Shown: piece after piece, positions 43,254-51,746 of the stretch
Numbering within the stretch: position 1 is the first letter of the stretch
How the letters are laid out: the number at the start of each line of letters is the position of its first letter
DNA from: Bacteroidales bacterium
Lineage (GTDB): Bacteria; Bacteroidota; Bacteroidia; Bacteroidales; GCA-2748055
DNA: 60,181 nucleotides
Reading direction: 5' to 3'
NCBI GenBank assembly: GCA_029210585.1
Contig: JARGFP010000025.1
Location: 1 to 60,181, forward strand
Made by a program: the position numbers and the translations under genes
The notes under the pieces: generated by a model
The model's database searches: none
Told to the model about the DNA's origin: nothing
Seen by the model: the letters and a program-made list of their open reading frames with translations, nothing else

Positions 43254-44279
43254 TTACAATCCCGGCAGGTCCACCTCCAGGATGAAAGGTTCGAAAACCT
43301 GGCTGATGTAGAGTTTTCCGTTCAGTAACAGTGCCGTGGATCCTGCACTGATCGTGCTGCCATCGGTGTAATACAGCGAAGTGATCTTCTCCCGGGCCGG
43401 GTCGTATTCCCATACCTCCACGGGCGACTTTTTATCCGGTGATTGGGTATGGGCGACAAATTTCAGGGGTTTAACATGTCCAGTGGTATACAATTTCTGA
43501 TCGATGACCCTGATGTTGTCGTTGCCGCGCAGTCCCTCAACAGGAGCTTGGGCGACCAGTTCTGTGCCGACGATTTCATAGACATGCAGGAGGTGGTTCA
43601 CTGCATCACCGGCATACAGTGTGGTGCCGATCCTGTTGATCCCCGCGGGCAACCCAAGTCCTTCGGCTGCAACTGCCGCCTTCCATTCCCCGTTTTCGTT
43701 CCTCTCCAGGCGAACGATATTGGCGCGGTTCAGCCTGAAAATCTTCTCCATCATGTTGTTGCGGTCTTCGGCATCGTTGACCACGTACAGTTCGCCGTTT
43801 GTTCCGAGGGTGAGTGCGTTGGGCGAATGCAGCAGTTCAGATGTGATCAGTTCGCGAAACACCAGTGCTGTGTCGCCGACCTCCCAGCTGTATACCGGGT
43901 GAAAGCCCTCGTCATGTTCATGACTGATGGCATAGAGCAGCGGGGGATTGCTTTCGTTGTCGAGGAAAATTCCGTGCGGCTGAAAAAAGAGGGTGTCGGG
44001 CATCCCTGTCCTGATTAACGTATCGATTGCCCCCGTGGAGGGCGTATAGGTCACGATCTCCCCGAAGGGCTCCTGCGACTCCCGCCTGGCAGTGCAGGAG
44101 ATCAGAAGCCGGGGTGTTCCCTGTGAAAAGTCCATGACCATGTCCTCAGGTCCGGCGCCCACAGTGACCTGCCGGTCCGGGAGGGTGGAAATTTCTCTTA
44201 CGCTGCAGCTGTTAAGCAGGAGGAGCGTTGCAGCGGAGAGCCATATAACTCTTTTGCATACTGTAAATGTTCTTTTCAT
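43254..44279 (-). CDS. Paraoxonase/SMP-30-like beta-propeller lipoprotein
   Basis: From ATG 44279 the product is 341 residues with a lipoprotein signal (ending LLLLNSC); the frame extends upstream by 69 codons without signal or homology. The six-bladed pattern includes PEDMVMDFSQGTPRLLISCT, FFQPHGIFLDNESNPPLLYAISHEHDEG, HSPNALTLGTNGELYVVND and GNDNIRVIDQKLYTTGH. The His-Gly and Asn residues resemble the calcium-site segments of arylesterase/paraoxonase-type propellers. Lactonase or esterase activity is possible but unproven. It is the second propeller lipoprotein in the window (compare 35346-36218), and the two are not close copies. Confidence 0.78.
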   Translation of the reverse strand: MKRTFTVCKRVIWLSAATLLLLNSCSVREISTLPDRQVTVGAGPEDMVMDFSQGTPRLLISCTARRESQEPFGEIVTYTPSTGAIDTLIRTGMPDTLFFQPHGIFLDNESNPPLLYAISHEHDEGFHPVYSWEVGDTALVFRELITSELLHSPNALTLGTNGELYVVNDAEDRNNMMEKIFRLNRANIVRLERNENGEWKAAVAAEGLGLPAGINRIGTTLYAGDAVNHLLHVYEIVGTELVAQAPVEGLRGNDNIRVIDQKLYTTGHVKPLKFVAHTQSPDKKSPVEVWEYDPAREKITSLYYTDGSTISAGSTALLLNGKLYISQVFEPFILEVDLPGL

Positions 44280-44384
44280 CTTTTTTTCTTCTTGGTGACC
44301 CGTTTTCTGACCCCGGGACAGTTTTTCGAAACCCAAATTACGAATATTAAGGCGAATCGCTAAATTTTTCTTTTCTTTGGGAGT

Positions 44385-44531
44385 ATGACTGAAGCTGTAT
44401 ATTAACGGCTCATTGCCGTGTGGATCATTTTTGGCCTGGTCATATTCATTGTGCTTCAGTTTATCTCTGCGCCTTATGGCAGGCACACCCGCAAGGGCTG
44501 GGGCCCGCAGATTCCCAACCGGATTGGATTT
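44385..44531 (+). pseudogene. Fragment of a steroid 5-alpha-reductase-like (DUF1295 superfamily) gene
   Basis: From ATG 44385 the plus strand reads MTEAVY, then a TAA stop at codon 7. In the same frame it continues LIAVWIIFGLVIFIVLQF, SAPYGRHTRKGWGPQIPNR and IGF up to 44531. The PYGRxxxxGWGPxIxxR segment after a first membrane helix is typical of bacterial 3-oxo-5-alpha-steroid 4-dehydrogenase-like membrane reductases (about 255 residues). After 44531 the similarity stops, just before the end of the convergent purL gene. An internal stop and loss of about 200 codons make it a dead remnant. Confidence 0.6.
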
Positions 44532-44552
44532 CAGTCATCCACGGGTTCGCTG

Positions 44553-47500
44553 TCATCGTTCCCTTGCTTCCACCCATTTCCTGGCATTGACAAATGCTTC
44601 CACCCACGGGGTTACTTCGTCGCTCATGCGTTCGTCGGGATAGTACCCGCATTGCCATGGGAAGAATGCCCTTTCCAGGTGCGGCATCATGGCCAGGTGC
44701 CGACCGTCAGGTGAGCAAATGGCAGCCACATCATCATCGGATCCGTTCGGGTTGGCAGGGTAGGAGGAATGTGCATACTTCCCGACCACTTCGCAGCCTT
44801 TGTCCGAAGGAAGACTGAAACGTCCTTCACCATGTGCGACCCATGCGCCGATCTGCATGCCGGAGAGGCGCTGGAACATGACCGCATTGTTTTCGGGGAT
44901 CGAAACTGAAAGGAAGTTGGATTCGAATTTCCCGGAGGCGTTGTGCAGCATCATAGGTGCATGGGCGACATTGCCCGTAATGAGGTTCAGCTCCACCATG
45001 AGCTGGCAGCCATTGCAGATGCCGAGGCTCAGGGTATCCTTTCGTGCGTAGAATTTTTCCAGGGTGATACGTGCCTTTTCATTGTATCTGAATGCACCGG
45101 CCCATCCCCTGGCAGAGCCCAGCACATCGGAGTTGGAGAAGCCGCCTACGAATACAATGAAGCTGATGTCTTCCAGGGTCTCCCTTCCCGCGATCAGGTC
45201 GGTCATGTGCACATCCTTTACATCAAAGCCTGCCAGGTACATCAGGTAGGCCATTTCACGGTCACCGTTCACACCCTTCTCCCTGATGATCGCTGCTTTG
45301 ACGCCGGATTCTTTGCGGCGATCCGGATCGATCCCCAAAGAGGCAAAGGTCCCTTTGAAATCATTGAACCTGAAGTCCAGCACATGTTTGCTGTAGGAGG
45401 TGTATCTTTCCTTTGCGAGATGTTCTGTCGACTGCTTCCTGTCGAGGAGATAGGAGCTGTGGAACCATTTGTCGCGCAGCTGATCAATGTCCAGCGCCCA
45501 GGTTTTTTCTTTCGTTATGAGCGACAATATTCTTTTTTCCGCTGAAGGGGTTCCCGTAGATTTGTCGTCTGCGGGTCCTCCTTCCGTGGTGCTGCTTCCG
45601 TCGGATTCTCCTGCTGCCGATCTTGCTTCTTCGGTCATGCCTTTCACCGCTCCGCTTTCCGAGGTCCTGCCCTCCTTTGTAATGCTTCCTGTCGGCCTGC
45701 CGATTACCTGGAACCGGATCCCTTCTTTTTCGAACAGTGCGGCAACCTGGTCGTACTCCTTTACCTGGATGACCAGCCCGGGATTTTCACTGAACAGCAC
45801 AGCCGGTGTGGCTGCCGCATAACGCGTGATATCTATTTCAGCACCACCGGAACCATTGGCAAAGCACATCTCCAGCAGGGCGGTGATCATTCCGCCGGCG
45901 CTGATATCATGACCGGCGAGTATTTTTCCCTCTTCGATGAGTGCCTGCACCAGGTTGAAGGTTGTTTTGAAATACGCCGGATCCTTTACCGTTGGTGCTT
46001 CGTTGAACAGGTGGTTCACGGTCTGACCGAAGGAGCTGCCGCCCAGTTTGAAGTCGTCTGAAGAAAGGTCGATGTGGATCAGCCGGGTGTCGGGATCGTT
46101 TTTCATCACCGGCTCAACGATCCTGCGAATATCGGTTACTTCCCCGGCTGCCGAGATGATTACGGTACCCGGTGCCTTCACCACGTCGTCCTTGTATTTC
46201 TGGGTCATGGAGAGGCTGTCCTTCCCGGTGGGGATGTTGATGCCCAGGGCAATGGCGAAATTGCTGGCTGCTTCTGCTGCCTGGTAGAGCCGGGCGTCTT
46301 CGCCTTCGTTCCTGCAGGGCCACATCCAGTTGGCGGAGAGCGAGATGCTTTTCAGCCGGTCGGGCATGGGTGCCCAGATGATGTTGGTCAGCGCCTCGGC
46401 GATGGAGAGCACACTGCCGGCGGCCGGGTCCACCAGTCCGGCGACGGGTGCATGTCCGATCGCGGTGGCATATCCCTTTTTCCCGCGGTAATCCAGTGCC
46501 ACGGCGCCCAGGTTGTTGAGGGGGAGTTGCAGTTCGCCTGCACATTGTTGTTTGGCCACCTTGCCGGTAACCGAGCGGTCCACCTTGTTGGTGAGCCAGT
46601 CCTTGCAGGCCACGGCCTCGATCTGCAACAGCTGCTCAATGTAGCTGTCGGTCTTCAGCGGATCGGGATCAAGCGCCTTGTACTGTTCTTGTAAGGTCCG
46701 GTCATGCATGACAGTCTTCGGCGGTTTACCGAACATATCGACCAGTTCCAGGTCCATAGGTTTTTCGCCGGTGGAGCGGCTTTCGAAGACAAATTTATGG
46801 TTGCCAGTGACCTCGCCGATCACGTACAACGGGGCGCGTTCCCGTTCCGCGATGCGCCGGAGTTCATCGATATCATTCACTTTCAGTACCAGTCCCATGC
46901 GTTCCTGCGATTCGTTCCCGATGATTTCCTTGGCCGACAGGGTGGGATCACCCACGGGCAGCTGGTCCAGGTCGATCTTTCCTCCGGTGGCTTCCACCAG
47001 TTCCGACAGGCAGTTCAGGTGTCCGCCCGCGCCGTGATCGTGGATGCTGACGATGGTATTCTGTTCCGATTCGGCGAGTGCGCGGATGGCATTGTAGACC
47101 CTTTTCTGCATTTCCGGGTTGGCGCGCTGGACAGCATTCAGTTCAATGGCATTGTCGAACTGGCCTGTGTCAACTGAAGAGACGGCCCCGCCGCCCATGC
47201 CGATGCGGTAGTTATCACCCCCCAGCAATACCACCAGGTCGCCTTTTTCGGGTGTATCCTTCTGTGCATCTTCCTTTTTGCCAAAGCCGATACCTCCAGC
47301 CAGCATGATCACCTTGTCAAATCCCTGTTTTTTAAGGTTTTCCTGGTGCTCGAAGGTGAGCAGGCTTCCGCAGATCAGCGGCTGGCCGAACTTGTTCCCG
47401 AAGTCGCTGGCCCCGTTGGAGGCTTTGATCAGAATCTCCTCCGGTGTCTGGTAGAGCCAGGGCCGTTCCTCCACGTTCTTCTCCCAGCTCCGTGGTCCGC

Positions 47501-48395
47501 CCGGCCTGGGGTAGGAAGTCATGTACACCGCCGTCCCGGCCATGGGGATGGCCGCCTTGCCGCCTGCGATCCGGTCACGAATCTCACCGCCGGTCCCCGT
47601 GGCAGCGCCGTTAAAGGGCTCCACCGTGGTGGGGAAATTGTGTGTTTCGGCTTTGAGCGACAATACGGTTTCAATGTCTTTTATTCTGAAGAACCCTGAC
47701 GTGTCCTGTCGTTCCGGGGCAAACTGTTCGATCACCGGTCCCTGTACAAAGGAGCAGTTGTCCTTGTAGGCAGAAACAACATAATTGGGGTGCGTCCGGG
47801 TGGTTTTCTTGATCAGTGCAAAGAGTGACGATTCCTTTTCTTCGCCATCGATCACGAACGTCCCGTTGAAGATCTTGTGCCGGCAATGTTCAGAATTCAC
47901 CTGTGCAAACCCGTATACCTCGCTGTCGGTAAGCTTCCTGCCGATCCGTTCACTGACAGATTCCAGGTAGGTGATCTCATCTGCGCTGAGCGCCAGTCCT
48001 TCCTGCTGGTTGTAAGCAGAGATATCGTCGATATGCAACACCGGGTCCGGCTGTTTCCGAATGGTGAAGATCTCCTGGTTGAGGTCTTCGTACATGCGCT
48101 GCAGCATTGGGTCATAGCTGCTGCCGGGTCCGGGGACACGGAAATATTCCTCGATCCTGCTGATCCCGGTGATACCCATGTTCTGCATGATCTCCACCGC
48201 GTTGGTGCTCCAGGGTGTGATCATCTCCTTGCGGGGGCCCACGTAGTAACCGTCGAGGGTTTCATCGCCAAGCGCCCTGGCGTTGCCGAACGCCCAGGAG
48301 AGTTTTGAAATGTTTTCCGTTGAAAGTTTTTCGGGGTGACCGGCTGCGATGACGCGGTCGCCGTTGAGTGAAAAAAAGGTTATCATGCTACCCAT
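44553..48395 (-). CDS. purL: Phosphoribosylformylglycinamidine synthase (single-chain PurL)
   Basis: A 1280-residue FGAM synthase joining synthetase and glutaminase parts. ATP/FGAR-binding blocks include VNSEHCRHKIFNG, LKAETHNFPTTVEPFNGAATGTGGEIRD and GGGAVSS. The C-terminal class I glutaminase has SLGICNGCQLMVEL (catalytic Cys), then HGEGRFS and the His/Glu region. The enzyme makes FGAM in purine synthesis. An insertion of about 45 residues, rich in Ser/Gly/Glu/Thr (about residues 907-952, bases 45541-45675), interrupts the region before the glutaminase part and is unlike its surroundings. The true start may be Met4 (48386). A -7 box lies at 48410-48417. Confidence 0.96.
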   Translation of the reverse strand: MGSMITFFSLNGDRVIAAGHPEKLSTENISKLSWAFGNARALGDETLDGYYVGPRKEMITPWSTNAVEIMQNMGITGISRIEEYFRVPGPGSSYDPMLQRMYEDLNQEIFTIRKQPDPVLHIDDISAYNQQEGLALSADEITYLESVSERIGRKLTDSEVYGFAQVNSEHCRHKIFNGTFVIDGEEKESSLFALIKKTTRTHPNYVVSAYKDNCSFVQGPVIEQFAPERQDTSGFFRIKDIETVLSLKAETHNFPTTVEPFNGAATGTGGEIRDRIAGGKAAIPMAGTAVYMTSYPRPGGPRSWEKNVEERPWLYQTPEEILIKASNGASDFGNKFGQPLICGSLLTFEHQENLKKQGFDKVIMLAGGIGFGKKEDAQKDTPEKGDLVVLLGGDNYRIGMGGGAVSSVDTGQFDNAIELNAVQRANPEMQKRVYNAIRALAESEQNTIVSIHDHGAGGHLNCLSELVEATGGKIDLDQLPVGDPTLSAKEIIGNESQERMGLVLKVNDIDELRRIAERERAPLYVIGEVTGNHKFVFESRSTGEKPMDLELVDMFGKPPKTVMHDRTLQEQYKALDPDPLKTDSYIEQLLQIEAVACKDWLTNKVDRSVTGKVAKQQCAGELQLPLNNLGAVALDYRGKKGYATAIGHAPVAGLVDPAAGSVLSIAEALTNIIWAPMPDRLKSISLSANWMWPCRNEGEDARLYQAAEAASNFAIALGINIPTGKDSLSMTQKYKDDVVKAPGTVIISAAGEVTDIRRIVEPVMKNDPDTRLIHIDLSSDDFKLGGSSFGQTVNHLFNEAPTVKDPAYFKTTFNLVQALIEEGKILAGHDISAGGMITALLEMCFANGSGGAEIDITRYAAATPAVLFSENPGLVIQVKEYDQVAALFEKEGIRFQVIGRPTGSITKEGRTSESGAVKGMTEEARSAAGESDGSSTTEGGPADDKSTGTPSAEKRILSLITKEKTWALDIDQLRDKWFHSSYLLDRKQSTEHLAKERYTSYSKHVLDFRFNDFKGTFASLGIDPDRRKESGVKAAIIREKGVNGDREMAYLMYLAGFDVKDVHMTDLIAGRETLEDISFIVFVGGFSNSDVLGSARGWAGAFRYNEKARITLEKFYARKDTLSLGICNGCQLMVELNLITGNVAHAPMMLHNASGKFESNFLSVSIPENNAVMFQRLSGMQIGAWVAHGEGRFSLPSDKGCEVVGKYAHSSYPANPNGSDDDVAAICSPDGRHLAMMPHLERAFFPWQCGYYPDERMSDEVTPWVEAFVNARKWVEARER

Positions 48396-48409
48396 GTTGT
48401 TGTTCGCTG

Positions 48410-48417
48410 CAAAGATA
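48410..48417 (-). promoter_or_regulatory. Promoter -7 box (TATCTTTG) for purL
   Basis: The minus strand reads TATCTTTG, 15 bp before the first ATG, giving a short leader. It lies in the 66-bp gap after the upstream PBP gene, so purL probably has its own promoter. Confidence 0.5.
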
Positions 48418-48461
48418 GTGTTTCGTGCTAAAAATCGGGCAGATTCCGGCAGTGCAGGTTA

Positions 48462-50945
48462 TCATGGGTTATTAACAGGAGGGTGATCTCTTTTTCTGAA
48501 GATGCGTTCCAGGAGCGACGGTCGTTTGTCGTTTTTACCGGTATCCCCGGGATTCTCCCGGCCAGGTTGGTCGGTCGCATCATTTGAGTCTGCTTCCTGC
48601 GCTGTATTGCCTTCCGTTTCCGAACCGAAGATCCGTTGAAAAAATCCCCTGAGCCCTTTCTGTCGGAACGGTTCACAATCGATGGATGCATATGCTTTTT
48701 CCGGCAGGCCGAAAGGCAGCAGGTAGTTCTGTGCCAGGTTGTCGTTTTGTTCCATTTCCCTGAGGATTCCTGCGACGATGGGAAGCGCGAGGGAGGATCC
48801 CGAGCCCAGGCTGCTGTGGAAATGGATCGACGGGCTGCGGGCACCCACCCAGGTGGATAGTACCAGTTCAGGGGTATATCCGATAAACCAGGAATCGGAG
48901 TAGTTTTGTGCCGTCCCGGTCTTCCCGGCAAGATCGGACGTGATCCCGTAGCCGGTTCGAATGCGTATTCCTGTGCCTTCATCCACCGCCTTTTCCAGCA
49001 TGGCCGTGATCGTCTGGCTGGTTTTTTCAGAAAACACCGTTGTTGCAGGTTCCGGTTTCCTGCGGTAGAGGATATTGTCATCAGCATCCGTGATCATTTC
49101 GATTATCACCGGCTCCTGCATTTGTCCATTGTTGGCGAAGCTGCTGTAGGCCCTGGTGATTTCGAAAAGGGAGAGGTCCAGTGTACCCAGGGCCACCGAA
49201 GGGGCATCGCCGGGGGGAGCCGGGAACCCAAGTTTTTTACAGGTTTCCTGCAGGTCGGAAGTATCCATCCTGAAATAGAGGTCGAGCGTGGGCAGGTTCA
49301 TGGAGTGTGCCAGCGCATACCAGGCAGCAACGGTGCTGTCGGGGGTTTCGGTGTGGTCTGCATTCCCGGGTTCCCAGTCAGGTTGCCCGTCACGTCCTTC
49401 GTACACCACAGCTTTGTTTTCCAGGTAGGTGCAGGGGGAGGTGCCGTATTCCAGCGCAGTGGCATATACGAAAGGCTTGAATACCGAGGCGCTCTGGCGG
49501 TGTGACAGGACCATGTCGAAGGGAAGGAAGCGGTAATTGTTGCCTCCGATCCAGGCCTTCACGGCCCCGGTGGATGGTTCGGTGATGAGCACCGAGGCAT
49601 TCAGCATGCTTTCGTAATACCAGGCGCTGTCGATGCTGCTGAGTTCCCGTGTGACAATACCTTCCCATGAAAACAGGTTAACCGGGTGCGTTTCGGTGGT
49701 AAATTTACCCGTACTTTCAGCAGGCGAACCTTCGGCGGCCAGCTGTCCGGATTCATCTGCAAATGCAGAAGCATCATGCTCACGGGGTTGCAGCCCGATT
49801 TCATCTGTCGACCCGGAAGCATCGCGTTCACCGGAGCGCTGCCCGGATTCATTGGTGCCCGTCATATTCTTTGAGTAGCTTTTCTGCCAGCGTTCCTTCT
49901 CCCCGTGTTGTTCCAGTTCCCGGTCGAGCAAGGTCTGCATACCGGGAAGGTGGTTTCGGACAGACGCCAGGCTGATTTCCTGCAGGCGCATATTGAGCGT
50001 GGTGAAGATCCGCAGTCCGTCTGTCTCGAGGTTATAGGCTGAATCGTCCGGCAGGTCCAGCTGCTGCAGGATCTCCTCTGTCTGTTTTTTCACCTGGTAA
50101 ACAAAATAACCCGCCGGGTTGGCGAGATCGAGGTTTTCATATGCGAGATCCATGGGCATTTCCATCAGACTGTCAGCGACAGCTTCGTCAAGATACCCCT
50201 CACCGGCCATGAGGCGCAGCACAACATTCCTTCGCTCTAGCGCATTTTCTGGATAGATCCTCGGGTTGTAGCGCGTGTTGGCCTTCAGCATACCCACCAA
50301 TACTGCTGACTCAGCCGGTCCCAACTGTGCAGCGGGTTTACTGAAGAAACGGCGTGCTGCCGATTCCACGCCGTACACCTCTTCGCCGAAGGGCACAGAG
50401 TTGAGGTAGAGTGTGAGGAGTTCATCCTTCGTGTAGAGATTCTCCATTCGTTTTGCGATGATGAGCTCCCTGAGCTTGTTCACAGGCAAACTAAGCCGGC
50501 CATGGTCTTCCCGGCCGTAAAGGTTTTTGACCAGTTGCTGGGTGATGGTGCTACCACCCCCGCTGCTGCGGTCGCCGAGCACGATGGTGCGCAGGAACAC
50601 CCGCAGGTAACTCCTTGAGTCGTACCCGTTGTGGGAATAGAACCGGCGATCCTCCGTTGCAATCAGCGCATCAACCAGGTGTCCGGGCATCTCCTCCCGG
50701 CTGATGTTGGTGCGGTTTTCGGCGAAATATTTCCCGATCAGCACATTGTCGGAGGAATAGACCAGCGAGGCTTCTTCGTTCCGGATTTCTGAGAGTTCCT
50801 TTTTGCCGGGAATTTTTCCAAAGCCACCCGCAACTACCAGCAGGCAGAACATTGCGGAAAACAGCACGATGCCTGCCAGGGCAATGCCGCCGGTTTTCCA
50901 GACGGACCGCCACAGTTGGTGTTTATTCTGTATGTTAAATTGCAT
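48462..50945 (-). CDS. Class A penicillin-binding protein (PBP1A-like transglycosylase/transpeptidase)
   Basis: The 827-residue protein has a short cytoplasmic tail, one anchor helix (about 18-41), a GT51 domain (about 60-250) and a transpeptidase domain (about 445-720). GT51 motifs: ATEDRRFYSHNG (catalytic Glu98), GGGSTITQQLVKN, KRMENLYTKDELLTLYLN. Transpeptidase motifs: SVFK (487-490), SMN (HSMNLPT) and KTG (AGKTGTAQ). It polymerises and crosslinks peptidoglycan. Residues 366-413 are three 16-residue imperfect repeats (ESGQRSGERDASGSTD and two variants) inserted between the domains. The tail (about 760-827) is charged and disordered. Confidence 0.94.
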   Translation of the reverse strand: MQFNIQNKHQLWRSVWKTGGIALAGIVLFSAMFCLLVVAGGFGKIPGKKELSEIRNEEASLVYSSDNVLIGKYFAENRTNISREEMPGHLVDALIATEDRRFYSHNGYDSRSYLRVFLRTIVLGDRSSGGGSTITQQLVKNLYGREDHGRLSLPVNKLRELIIAKRMENLYTKDELLTLYLNSVPFGEEVYGVESAARRFFSKPAAQLGPAESAVLVGMLKANTRYNPRIYPENALERRNVVLRLMAGEGYLDEAVADSLMEMPMDLAYENLDLANPAGYFVYQVKKQTEEILQQLDLPDDSAYNLETDGLRIFTTLNMRLQEISLASVRNHLPGMQTLLDRELEQHGEKERWQKSYSKNMTGTNESGQRSGERDASGSTDEIGLQPREHDASAFADESGQLAAEGSPAESTGKFTTETHPVNLFSWEGIVTRELSSIDSAWYYESMLNASVLITEPSTGAVKAWIGGNNYRFLPFDMVLSHRQSASVFKPFVYATALEYGTSPCTYLENKAVVYEGRDGQPDWEPGNADHTETPDSTVAAWYALAHSMNLPTLDLYFRMDTSDLQETCKKLGFPAPPGDAPSVALGTLDLSLFEITRAYSSFANNGQMQEPVIIEMITDADDNILYRRKPEPATTVFSEKTSQTITAMLEKAVDEGTGIRIRTGYGITSDLAGKTGTAQNYSDSWFIGYTPELVLSTWVGARSPSIHFHSSLGSGSSLALPIVAGILREMEQNDNLAQNYLLPFGLPEKAYASIDCEPFRQKGLRGFFQRIFGSETEGNTAQEADSNDATDQPGRENPGDTGKNDKRPSLLERIFRKRDHPPVNNP
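49707..49850 (-). repeat. 48-bp in-frame tandem repeat within the PBP gene
   Basis: Three units of 48 bp encode ESGQRSGERDASGSTD, EIGLQPREHDASAFAD and ESGQLAAEGSPAESTG (residues 366-413). The DNA units share GATTCATyTG and CAGAAGCATC-like blocks on the plus strand. Confidence 0.8.
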
Positions 50946-50986
50946 CTTTCAATTTGTTGCACGGGTACACTTGTGCGAATGTTCTG

Positions 50987-50994
50987 CAAAGGTA
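50987..50994 (-). promoter_or_regulatory. Promoter -7 box (TACCTTTG) for the PBP gene
   Basis: The minus strand reads TACCTTTG, matching TAnnTTTG, 41 bp before the ATG. No clear TTG at -33. Confidence 0.5.
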
Positions 50995-51136
50995 ACGTAA
51001 AAGGGAGGGAACTATTGGGCAGCGCCTGAAAGGATTTTCAATGGTCCAATTCATGGGGTATGTCCAAAAAACGGCATGTTCTTGACCTTCTCCTTCAAAT
51101 GTCGTATATTCTACCCATCATCAAAAATCAACGATT

Positions 51137-51712
51137 ATGTCATTTGAATTACCATCTTTACCTTACGAAATGAATGCGTTGGATCCAGTGATCAGTAAAA
51201 AAACACTGGAATTCCACCATGGGAAACACCACCAGGCTTATGTGAACAACCTGAACAAACTGCTGCCGGGATCTGATTATGTGAATGCCGACCTGGAAAC
51301 GATTATCCGAAAGGCGAAAGGGGGCTTGTTCAACAACGGGGCACAGGTCTGGAACCACACTTTCTATTTTGCTTCCTTCTCACCCGACCCGAAGAAGGAG
51401 CCGGAAGGCAAGCTCCGGGCGCTGATCGACCGGGATTTCAGTTCGTTCGACCAGTTCAAGGGTGCTTTTGAAAAGGAAGCAGCCACGCTGTTCGGCTCAG
51501 GCTGGGCCTGGCTGGTGATGTCGGAGCATGAAAAACTGTCGATTGTGCAGACATCCAACGCCGACAATCCACTGCGCGATGGTCTGAAGCCGCTGCTCAC
51601 GGCTGATGTGTGGGAGCATGCCTATTATCTTGATTACCAGAACAAACGTCCTGAATACCTGGGGAATTTCTGGAAGATTGTGGACTGGAGCGTCATCGAA
51701 GGTAGAATTTAA
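51137..51712 (+). CDS. Fe/Mn superoxide dismutase
   Basis: The 191-residue protein is a standard Fe/Mn SOD: FELPSLPYEMNALDPVISKKTLEFHHGKHHQAYVNNLN at the start supplies the first His ligand, and GAQVWNHTFYF the second. DVWEHAYYLDYQNKRPEYL gives the Asp and third His, and GSGWAWLV the active-site region. It converts superoxide to peroxide and oxygen in the cytoplasm. The Gly next to Gln in GAQVWNH and the family look suggest Fe or cambialistic use, but the metal cannot be set by eye. Upstream, TTGACC and TATATTCT about 20 nt apart are a weak promoter. An acyl-CoA synthetase gene starts 34 bp downstream. Confidence 0.96.
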   Translation: MSFELPSLPYEMNALDPVISKKTLEFHHGKHHQAYVNNLNKLLPGSDYVNADLETIIRKAKGGLFNNGAQVWNHTFYFASFSPDPKKEPEGKLRALIDRDFSSFDQFKGAFEKEAATLFGSGWAWLVMSEHEKLSIVQTSNADNPLRDGLKPLLTADVWEHAYYLDYQNKRPEYLGNFWKIVDWSVIEGRI

Positions 51713-51746
51713 TTCCTTATATTTAGCCAAACCAAAATACCTTAAC

